Shown here piece after piece: positions 46,509 through 59,100 of a stretch of DNA of 64,000 bases. The translations under genes and the position numbers were made by a program. Positions within the stretch are counted from its first letter, which is position 1; each line of letters starts with the position of its first letter. A model generated the notes under the pieces. That model worked only from the letters and a program-made list of their open reading frames with translations, had not been told where the DNA came from and did no database searches. The stretch is from Sipunculus nudus (taxonomy: Eukaryota; Annelida; Sipuncula; Golfingiida; Sipunculidae): positions 60,484,250 to 60,548,249 of the forward strand of contig CM049318.1 of the NCBI GenBank assembly GCA_026874595.1, in the 5' to 3' direction.

Positions 46509-49500
46509 GTATAAATGAGAATTACTAAATGTTAAATAAATTATTTCTCTCTCCTCTCTTTTTCAAATTGATTCATTGTTGTAAATTTGTAATATATCGT
46601 GTACGTGTCAAAATAATAAAATACTATCTCAATCTATCCCTTTATTTATGGTTGTTTTAATCATCAAATGCAGATAGAGTCAATAAGTTAGCGTTGGCTG
46701 AAACCTGCGTTCTAGTACTCTCTTGCAAATTGCAGCAACTGTTATCATTTTTGAAATAACTTGCCTTAAAATTGGTACATCATATAGGAGATCACTGGAA
46801 CAGAACAAAGCCTGTTAAGCAATACTTGCTCTTCTGCTTAATGACCTAAGAGGGAATGGAAAATAAGTGTACATGTATTACTCTAAATATTACTTTGCCT
46901 TCTGTTGTGAGGTGAGGGGGTGTCTTTATCCATGTTTGGTTATTCAGAATAGCATGTTAAATATTCTTCACTGCATAGCAGTAAGAACAGATCCATGAGA
47001 AGATCTATTTTAGTAATAGCTCTTCAAATTTCTTCCTCTCAGCAACAACCAATTTAACTCAAAGTGAGCTGTTCAGCACTACAGGTTGGCAGAGAGTTAT
47101 GCTTCAATAACATGGACAATTTGATGGTTTTATTCCTGAGTCAAATATAACAACAGAACTTAAAAGTAATTGAAAAGTAATTGTTTAAATAATTACTTTT
47201 CAAAAGTAATCAATTACAAGTACAATTACTTGAAAAAGTAATTGTAATTACAATTACTTCAATTCCAATTACTTTTGGACCCAACTCTGACCAGGGTTAG
47301 AATTGATCCAGAAGTCATAACCTGTCATTAAGACATTAAGAGTGAATCTCTGAGGTTCAACGAGATTTCACCATTATGCCACTGAGGCACCAATGGGGTT
47401 CCAACCAGGGACCTTCAGTTAGGAAGTCTACTGCCTTAATTACCAGGCTATGTCCTACCCTTATTCTGTTAAACTTACTTCTACGTTAGCCAGGGTCAGC
47501 TCTCTGAACGCAAATGATGGTGTCAGCTCTTCTTTGAGGCATGACACCTGTAAGCTACCGAAGTCTTGAGTTTCATAAAGTTGTGGCCAGTACTGGTGGC
47601 ATTTCACCTGAAAAACAGATAACAACAAATACAATGACTAGTTGGTCCTTGATACTCGAGCTCTAACAGGAAATCATGATTACTGTCCACCAGAATTTTT
47701 CACCTGTTTTTTTTGTAATCATACAGAACAAAATAGCCATAGTACCAAAGGCAGAAAGAGGAACATTCACAATATAAACATGTATTTCAACTGTGTCACA
47801 TATAATATTATAATTTTTTAATTATAATTTTTTTATTATAATTTAAGCATGTATTCCAGCAGTGTTAAGTACAATATTAACCATGTATTTCAGCAATGAT
47901 AGTGTCAAAATTATCCTACATTTTAGCATGCCCAACTGCCAGACCAGCAGTTGTTATAAATAACGTTCATGACAAAGGAGAAAGGCAGAATGGGCGAACA
48001 GTTAACGACGCACAGTTAACGTCGTACAGGTGACGGATATACTCACCCTCCCTCTCTCCACATTCGTTGTCAACATGACTACCAATGTAGAGTGCTGCTC
48101 CCAAACCATCTACAAAAACAAAACGATAGATTAATTAACCATCTCCAAGTCTCCAACTCTAACACAGTATTATAAGGCCAAAATAAAAAAAAGGTATGGT
48201 TCTCAGGCACTTTTTTCAGAAATCAATGCGGGCGGGCGCTTTTTTTATTTTAAATTTTTTGGTGTTTCGACAAAAATTTCAAATGATAAGGGAAAAGCAT
48301 GAAAATAACCGTTTTATTTTGCTAAATAAGTAAAAGCACTACAAAACCAAAGAAATTGTATGGTTTATCTTCTTGAAAGAAATGTCAGAGCTGCAGCAGC
48401 TCAAAATTGGAAAGTTTTTTTTGAAAATCAAAATAAAAATTTTTGATGCGGGGGTTTAAAATTGAAGCGGGCGGTGCCTGAGAACCATACCTTTAATTTT
48501 TTTTGGCCTAAACAGTATAATTTTGTTCCACTTGAAAGTCCAAGGGACTGATTAAACAGCTTCAACACATCAGAGGTGTGACAAATGCCTGTTTTACTTG
48601 GTAATAACGTAACTAGATATATATGTATTTCATTTCTCGTGACTTTGACATAAGTAAGCTATTTTGCCAAAAAGGTTGACTTACGTCGGCTATTCCACAA
48701 AAGAGTTCAATGTCAGCAGAGCATTCCCCCATATATTTGACATGGGAACGTTTTGCTGTATATACAATATTGCTTTTTTCATAGGCTTTTGGTGTAACAA
48801 GATTGTAGCTGGACTGATGTAAACTGTTTATTAAATAGTAGGGCTGTAACAATGCAGTGGTAAACAAATATATACCATGATGCAATATAAGCATCATCAG
48901 TTATTCTACGATCATTATCCTGATGATATTTTACTATTTGTCAGTCTCATCGTAAAGGCATAACCAATAGTGATTCACATGCAATTAAAATTTCAATTCC
49001 TTGCTATTATGTTCATATTGCAGCCAAATTGACTGTGTATGTCTTTTTAATATTGTAATAAGTGAAACTATGTAATACTCAGAGTACTTGCCTGCCAAAA
49101 ATCTGCACATGTATTAGGAAGTGGCCCCTGTGCTGCTACATAACGATTAACAATACCAGAGCCCGGGATCTCCATCTGAATCAGACAACACAGTTACAAT
49201 ACAATTCAGTAACACATGTATTAACTGGTCATACAAGTATTATGGTAACAGAACTGTAACATGCATGCATAAGCATTGTTTGGTTGTTCCTTAACATTTT
49301 AGAAGCTACTGTTCTAAGACCCTATAGAACATATTTCCAAAGCTTAAAAAGTCTTCATAAAACTGGATTTTTCCATTACTTTTCCACAACTGACTAAGAG
49401 TCATCGCTTTACATCAGTATGACAGAAAGTCAGCTGAATTAAAAAGCAAACATGAGTGTTAGTAATCTCTTCAAATTAATATCTTCAATGCATTCAGCTG

Positions 49501-52500
49501 ATATCTGGTTAACAAATCTTACTCACTTATTCCTAAAGGTTAATGTAACTTGCATATATAGGACCAGTGAAGTCACTCACTGAATGACTATGGTTACAAG
49601 AATGGATGCTGTAAAAACTCTGATAACTATTATTACAAGTTACTCACATTGACATAGTTAGCATTAATGTAGTCACCAGCTGCTCCTTTTATCACCACTC
49701 TGGTCTGGTCATCTGGAAAATATACTTCATGTAAGTAGGGCTGTGATGACATTATCTCACGACACAAATAGATATCATGATGATTTACTCATGACATCAT
49801 GAACCTTCACTCATGATATCATGATACTTTACTCATGATATCATGATATTTTACTCATGATATCATGCTACTTCACTCATGATATCCTGATACTTTACTC
49901 ATGATATCATGAACCTTCCCTCGTGATTTCATGATATTTCACTCATGATATCCTGATACTTCACACATGATATCATGCTACTTCACTCATGACATTTTAC
50001 TCATGATATCCTGATACTTCACTCATGATATCATGATACTTCACTCATGGTATCATGATACTTCACTCATGATATCATGATACTTCACTCATGGTATCAT
50101 GAACCTTCATTCATGATTTCATGTTATTTCCCTCATGATATCCTGATACTTCACTCATGATATCATGATACTTCACTCATGATACCATGATACTTCACTC
50201 ATGATATCATGATACTTCACTCATGGTATCATGAATCTTCACTCATGATTTCATGTTATTTCACTCATGACATCCTGATACTTCACTCATGATATCCTTA
50301 TACTTCACTCATGATATGATGAACCTTCACTCATAATATCATGATACTTTACTCATGATATGATGAACCTTCACTCATGATATCATGATACTTAACTCAT
50401 CAGATCACAACTCTGATCCGGTTCAACTTCTTTGTGAAAAGTGATACTTCTTATTACATGCCCTGTTTGGGGCTGAGAGACTATTATCAAATGCCAGACA
50501 TCACTTTCCATGAGATGATCCAATATTAATGTATGGTATCTAAAAAACTGATATAATATTTTACTTTGTACTGCATTGTATCGTTGCATCAGCATATCCT
50601 TAAAATCCACACATGAACAAAAGCTAAACTGAATTTTCCTTATATATAAAAAGACTACAGTGAAACCTGTGTTCTGAGACCACCAAAAGGACTGGACAAT
50701 CGTGGTCTTAAATCACAGGTGGTCTTATTAGACAGGTCAGCAATAACCAGTGTGAATGTTTTAATAGACTGGTGGTCTCATAAGACAGGTTCCACTGTAT
50801 ATAAAAGTAAACATGACTATATCAATCAGAACTTGAGCATGTAGTCAAAAGTACCAAATCCCATGCCAAGCTGAAATCATTGTGCTTTTGCTATTAAGAA
50901 ATTCTAAAATTAGGAAAACTAAATAAAAACATGAAAATGGAAACATCCATGAAGAATCATACATTAAACTTGGTATAATATCTGTGTCTTTGTTGTTAAA
51001 TTATAGATTCAACTCACATGGGGATATATCCCTGTATCTGTTCTTTGACACGTTATCTGTGTGTCTCGCTGCGTTCATTGTCATCCCTGGCTTCTTCCTG
51101 TACATTTGCTGAAATTGATAAAAATCAGAACTGGATGACAATCATTCACTGAAAAAATACTATCAATGATAGAATGAGCATACTTAAAGTATCATCTCCG
51201 GCACAAAACTCTTCATTTAAATCAATTAAAAAGTAGATTTAATTCATGTTTGACTCCAAACTTTCAAGTTTAATTGCCAATTTTCAAGTTATCAATCAAC
51301 TCAAACAATACAAATCTTCAACAGGGAAAGCTCGCCTAAAATGTTTTAATCACAGTATATTAATAATTCTGTGACTGGATTTACTCTCATACAGAATATG
51401 ACAAATATAACAATATTCAAACACTCGAAGGTGAAAATACCTCAAACTGAGCCAAGGCTGCCCCGCTTTCCAATCCTTCGCTGAGTAACAGGAGGGACCC
51501 GGCCAAGGCATCGCCGTGGGACAGAGTGCTGGAGATGTGATGAGTATCAGGGATGTACTGAAAGTCGGGCTCCTCAGCCTGCTCCTCTCCAATATAAACT
51601 GTAATAAAGAAAATTTACATATGTTATGTCCCCCACTTGGGTACACTCCTAAAGCTAGTATTCCATATATGCGTATGTGGTACATATGCGATATGTATGC
51701 ATATAAATATAAACTTATTTATTTTACATGGATTGTACAAATAGTTATTATGACTAATCGCGGCACTCTCCATGGCTCAGATTTTGGCATTCGGTAGACT
51801 GTATGGGTGGAGGAAACCGAAGAACCTTGAGAAAACCACTGGCCTAAGACAGGCAACTACAACCCACTCTCATAGCCATGCTGGGGATACTGCATACGCA
51901 TATATGGTATCACTCTAAGAGAATATCATGTGTGTGATTCTTAGATGCATTTAAGCATCTGTAATGCATACAAGGCAATACTTGGCAAGGGCCAAGAATA
52001 ATCTGACCATTGAGAATGGGGCATTGCAATTTTGCATCCAAGTTTGGGACCTGCAACGTCTCGCTTTCAAGCGGCTGAACAGTCTTGGCCTTGTGCCAAC
52101 TGCTCGGTGGTGTAACCCAGCAAACCCTGCTATAGCAAGCAGTGGATGAGGGAAGGAGTAGAAGAATACATAAAGTAGATTAACACTATGTAAGGAGCAC
52201 ATACCTTGGTTCATTATTAGTATAATATAATTAGGGAAAGTATAATATTAGCTGTCAATGGAGAACAGATACTTAATAATTGGCAGGATGGAATTTCTTC
52301 ATATTATAATATATACAGTGAAAATAAATTTCATTTGTAGTACATGCAAGAATATGAGTTGAAAAAGTGCATATTTCTGATTAAAAATTTCAAGCACACC
52401 TGAATATCCTTGATATTTCATATGCCTGAATTTTTCTTTTTATTAAATGCTTTTTTTCAAAATCCTGCATAAAATTCCACAAACAGATAGTTAAGGGGAA

Positions 52501-53051
52501 AAAAATTTTATAAAATGTTTAATCTATAGGCATGTACAGATTTCATGCATGGTTGAACAAGAAAAATTTACAAAGGTGTACTTTCAGTAGCAAGGTTCAT
52601 ATTAAATCAAATGAAGCAATCCATTGGTTTTTCATATATTTGTAATGCTAATGTTTCCATTTACATGTGTTCCCACACAAGGTGTGTTGTGATAAGCATG
52701 TTTTTCCAGATTTTTTGTGGAATTTAATGGGTCAAACATACCACAGACTGAACTTTCAAACACCATAACATACCAAATAGTAATGGCATAGAGACTTGAG
52801 ATAACGTGTGTTTGTGTTAGGACTAATGCAAATAGTACAGAGCTGTACGTAAAAACAAACATTCCTCGCCGTACCTTCAGTAAATGGAGTGCCGGGCATA
52901 CCTCGAGCAATGAGTCAAATAGGGGCTTGTACTGCAGAAAGACTCACTGGCCTCAGGTTTAACTATGGAAATCATATTACACCAAGTGCCTTAAGATGAT
53001 TTTCACAAAATAATGCCATGAAATCAATAATAGTTAATTCATAGATAATCC

Positions 53052-53125
<74 letters not shown>

Positions 53126-56100
53126 GGATTTCAGGCACCAAATTTCTGGGGTTCTTACACATCTATAAATTCAGCCCCTTTAATTACACTCCATAGCTTG
53201 TTCCCTTATTTGGGATAAGAACAGGAGGTGGAAAAGGAGGGTTTCCTATGTTTCTTATCATTTAGTAGATGAATTGAAACTTTCTTGGCCAAGGAGGGAA
53301 AGGCCACTGGTGAGAGCAAGAGCAATTCTTCCTACGCTGGATTTTTAAAAATTAAGACCAGTGATTGGGCTGTTATTCTCTGCATTATTTAAATCAGTGT
53401 GAAGCACTTAGCGTGCAGAACTAATGAACATTAGATAGCATTCATAGACTGCATATTTCCGCCAATTTTCTGGGTCACGAGATCAGGCATATTAGCAGGT
53501 TCCTGTTCAAACACGGAGTGTGCTACATAGGCTTAGGAAAAATAAGAATAAAAACCAAGAGATATGTGCCACATTACACCATCTCCATGGTTTCATCACA
53601 GGTCAGCACTGTTGCCAGAACAAAAGCATCTCCAATAAGGGTTCATCTGAATACCTTGCAAGTGGGATAAACTTAAACTTTCAGTCTCCACTAAAACAGT
53701 TGAATAAAATATGTTCTTGCCTTTGGCCAGGGGGAAAAGAAAGACAAACTGCCAACTCTGTCAACAATAAAGAAACCTTTGAAGAAAAACATATGGTGAT
53801 CAAGATAACCTTACAAATTTAATTAATTCGTTCTTAGGGATAGCCCTTACCCTTCAAGATATTTCATCAAAATATGTTCACAACATCTGGAGTTGAGTTG
53901 TTCACAGACAAACAAACCTAGCAAACAGTGGCAAAAACATAATACCTCCTCATATAGGTCATTTACAGTTGACTTACCATTAGGTCTCACAACCAGGACC
54001 AGTTCCCCTGAGTGAAGTTCCCGAGACGCTCGGATGAACATAACAACCTGTAAATGAGAAAGATCAACTGATAACTCATCAATGTCACACCTTGGTCTAT
54101 AAAACAGTACCTTCTGCAATCATGGGCATATCCATGACTCACATAATAGTACATACTGACATTAAACATGGGAAAACACAAGGATTCCAGGAAACATGGA
54201 ATATGACAAGCCATTGTATATATAATACCTGTTCTCTAGTTTGATATTTGATATGGTCTCCTCCACTTTAAATTGGGCTTAATGTTGGATTATTACATTG
54301 TTGTGTAATATTCATATTATTAGTGTTCGAAGCAGACACAGGTGCAGCTGTGCACAGGAATAGTTTTTATTATTTTCTATTCAAGGGTGTTACAACAGAT
54401 CATGTTACTCTGATAATAATACTGATAATAATAATAATAATTATAATGATATCTGCCATGTTGTGCATAATCAACATTTGAAATGCATGTAAGTATATGT
54501 TGTGTTGTTAGCAAAAAAAACTATAAACACTGAGTCATATACCTTTATTTCTTGCCAGTACAAGTAAACATTTGTTTAAGAGGGAAGCCTTTTTATGTAT
54601 TTTTAGCCTTAACACTTATCTGGTCCCACTGAAATAGGAACCTCGTTAAAAGATTCGTGGTTGGTTAAATAACAATATTGTGGTTTACAAATACAGGACA
54701 AAATCAAATAAGCCTGGGTAAATATCACGCCAGTTTAGCTGAGCAAGCATTAAAGTCAACAGAAAAGACAGCCCTGCTTTCCCATGTAAATATCATAGTG
54801 TCAACATAAAGTCACCATCGACCATAGGGAAATCCTTCAATCTGGTCAAGAATGAAATATCTAACAAATCTCCCTATATGCATGACTGCATGGATAATAC
54901 ATGGTTATTACTGAAACCAAGAAGGTTAAATTTTAACCCCTGTTTGTTTTGACTATGCAAAAACTACAGTACCAATTTCAGGAAAAAAACATTTAATTAT
55001 TTAAAGACATTTTTTTTCTTGTTTTTACAATTTTTTGTTCCACACCTCTCATTTTATATCTTGGTTAACCAGGCCTGGTGATTACTGCACCTGCAGGCCC
55101 TGGGCATGTAATTGTCCACATTGCTGTGTCATACCACTGAGGAAACTCCTGGTACACTCATTTACAAGGAAACACGGTCATTGGCACAGCCTTCCCAATG
55201 AGCCTGCAACACCACTGGCTCACTCTGGGAGATTTAAATGTTGGTATATCTAAATGCAAGTATGAGAGTTTTGCCTTGGCAGAGAGGTACAGGCTCTACA
55301 GAGTACTATTCACATTCTGCATGTTATACGATGGTTTCAAATAATTTCCTGTTATTGGCATAGTGTTTCCTGTCTAGCTGTTTTGAACTAACCTAAAAAA
55401 GATCCAGAGTTGTCAATATAGTTTAAGTTCAATGATTCCCTGTATTAGATCTTGACCCAATGGTAATAAACATTACATGTTGTTGATGGCAATGTGTGCA
55501 CTAGGCTGCCAAATATTGTTAACATGACGAACAAGAGCACTGTAAATGTGCATAATACGGCCATCCTGAATCTGGTGACCTCTGACCTCATTTAATATGC
55601 ATGAATTTTGAAGAGAAGGTAATTCAGGTAAGAAACTATTGGTAAATATGCATGCATTTCATGAAAATCCATAGGGTTTTGGTAAGTCACCAAGGTGCCT
55701 CCGAAGTGCAATGACCTCTGACCTCATTAAATATGCATACATTTCGCTGGAAATCGAACTTAAGAGATATTTTATTGATTAACATTGCTGATGAGTTTGA
55801 TCAAAATCCTTCAGTCATCATTAGTTATCGCGGCAACACCACAAAATAGCCTAGTGACCCATGACCTCATTAAATATGTGTGGATATTGCCCATTATTGA
55901 ACTCGGGCTAGATAATGTTAATTGTTAGATAATTGTTAAGTAATTATGGTGAGTTTAGTGAAAATCCATCAGGGCCCCAAGTTATTGTGGCGACAATAAA
56001 AGTTAACGGATGGACAGACGGGCAGACAAATTACATATAGCGGTGCCACCAGTACATATTGATCACATTTTTTTTTCATAACAAGCATCTGTTGTAATGG

Positions 56101-59100
56101 TTGATTTAACTCTCAACAATAAGGTAATACAGATCAATTAAACAGTTAATAAAAAGGGTCTCTGAATGATACCACAGATATCACCAAACATGCACAGCTG
56201 ATATTATACTTGCCTATACTGTAAATCAAAAGTTATTGTGAATGAACATTTGTGTGTGTTGACATCATGCTGTGCTGAAAGTGGATAAAAAGTCTAGGGG
56301 GGGGGGGATAAATACACTACTTATTTATATATTATGTACAAACCATGGCAAATACAAATACTAACAGCTGTGCCATAACCCAGGATTTGAAATTCAAACA
56401 ATGTTAGTAAGTGGGTATATAAATATTAAAATGTGTCTGGGTAAATTTTCAGTAATCAAGGGAACACTTATCTAAAGACATGAGGATAAAATATAGCAAG
56501 TATATCCAACTACACAATAGCTTCATAAACATAATATCTGACTCATCCCGATCAAATCTTCCTCAATTCAACTAAACCTAGCACACACGATACTTCCTCT
56601 ACTCATGTTGCGTTGGACCAAGAGACCGTTCAGATCGCTCAAAACTATAGAGTCAGGCCATCTGTACCAAGTCAGGCCCAAATCTGGCCTTGTTGTTACA
56701 CACAGACTTAGCTGGCATATATCACAATCTATACTGGTCCCTCCATTAAGAGCATGAGTAAAACCCCTCCCATTCTTCTTAGTTTTGTCATCCATAAAAT
56801 TCCATGACCCTAAAATTTAGGCTGTTAAACAGACACTTTCCCCCTTGCAGGTCACTGAAAATCCCTCTGTATTCTCCTGAACATGCATATCAAACCATCA
56901 TTGGCTTTGCCCTTCCAAAAAAGCACAACCAGCATTCATTTGTTGTGACAACTTTAAAATAACTAACAATGAAGCATTTTTAACATAAGATTTTTGCATC
57001 ATGGTTGTTCACTGCAGTCTCCTTAGCCTTAAAAGTGCAAAAGTGTCCCTTTTCTTCTTTCGTCCAGCTTCCCTTGTGTTATCCCTCCAGAACTGGCGGC
57101 ATTTTCACTGGACGCAGCCATCTTGATGAATGCTGCTGACAGGCCGTAAATTTCCAGTCATATGACAGACCCAATAGTTCTTGAAGAGCACTAAATTTAA
57201 AGCTACCTCTACAATTCTTATTACCCATATATGGAGAATGATTATAGCATGTCTCAAAGAGCAGCTTCAAAAGCACTAGAATGTACACCCATGGTTTCCC
57301 ACCTCAGTTCTGCCAGTTTAGTTTTGGACATTCTAAACTAAAATGACATGCATTCTGCCCAGATTCAGGACATGTTGAGGATGCAGAGTGATCCAGATCA
57401 TGTGTAAATGGGGATAATATGATAAGCAAGTAACTACATTAATGTGATAAAGAAGATGAAGTGAGGCTCTTATGGTATGCAGTAACAGATCCACAGGGGC
57501 CTGACATACAAGATCATATTAAACTCAAAATATAACCCACTGAATTGTAAACCACACTCACAATGCCTTATAACAACACTTGGTGGATAAGGGCTACAAA
57601 TGTTGCCAAAGACAATCATTACTGCTTTGCATTATTTTTTATATAATGTATAATAACCACTAGTCACCTGGTGGCAAAAAATTAAATGCACACACCTGCA
57701 CCACAGAACTGTCAAAACTAATGGTTATTTACTGTAAGGTAAACTGATTTTTTGCATATCTGCTTGGTAGAATTATCTGTGACAGGGCCACTTTCTGTGA
57801 CAGGGCCACTTCATGTGCATGTCGACTTGGAGGAAAATGTCCCATCATGCATGGCAAGGGAAATGAAATCTCCGCAGGTAATTTTATGTGGAGACAAACT
57901 ATACTTGGATTCAAAGCAGATTTATAATATTTTCAAAGTAACATGGCATGTTTCAATAGCATCATAATCTTTTACCATGCATCTTGAGATTGCTCACATA
58001 TCACCTGATATGCCCAAGTCACCCTGATTCTAAAAATTTAGGAACATGTTGAAAACTATCCCGATGTTTCCCTGTTCCTCTCTCTCTTCCCAAATTCATC
58101 TGGAAGTGTCCCGGTGTTACCCCCAATATCAGCCCAATGTCACATCTCTGCAATCTGATGTGACACCAGCTAAGTGTAAGCCCTGTTTAATTATTTTCTA
58201 CCAGTGTTTATTTTACCAGATTTTTTTTCTTTAAATATGTAAAAATAAAACAATTAAGTAAACCCAGTCATGGGGATGACGTTTGGAGCACTAATCTCCC
58301 TTGTGTTGTTATGCAGTCATCATAAAGGCGGTATAAAACCCAGCAGGTTATATTATTGGGTTTAATTTTCTAATCTTGTACTACTGTCCCTGCAAACAGA
58401 ACTATGTGCGCGTGATGAGCCCTTCACCAGTGATGTAATGGTCATGTCCCAAAGTACAAGCCAGTGCGCACAGCCCACATCACCTGTGTTAAGTGACCCT
58501 CCACCGTAACAACCCAGTGACGAGCTGAAAGCCCTAACGTTTACCTCTGCGTGACTTAAACCAGTGTAGTAGGTGTCTGCTGCTCTGACCTGTTCGTGCG
58601 TGTGTTGCGACACATCCCGACCGTTAATATACAGTACTTGGTCGCCCTCGTTTAGCCGCGGTATACATAGATCGGCAGGCGTACCCGGCGCTACTCGTGA
58701 CACGATGATGGGCATACCCTGGTCTGCTCCCCCCTGTAGACATAAAGATATCTTATAATGTTACAGTGAGTCAGATGACAAGTCACTGAGAATAAACACT
58801 GTCAGTGAATAAATATGAGTCAGACGAGAATCATATAACCACTTAATGAATTGACTTAACAAACATGGCACTAGACAGTTATTTAGTCGAGTTATGCGTC
58901 ACACCACTAAATTGTCTCTTAATGAATTGACATGTGTCTCATGGAACAAACTGTCACTCAAGAATTAACATGTGTCAGAGGGAACAAAAGTGTCACTCAA
59001 GGATAAATGTGTTGCTCAATAATTAACATATGTCACATGGAACCAAACTGTCACTCAAATTAACTTGTGTCATAGGAAAATATAGTCATTCAAGAATCCA

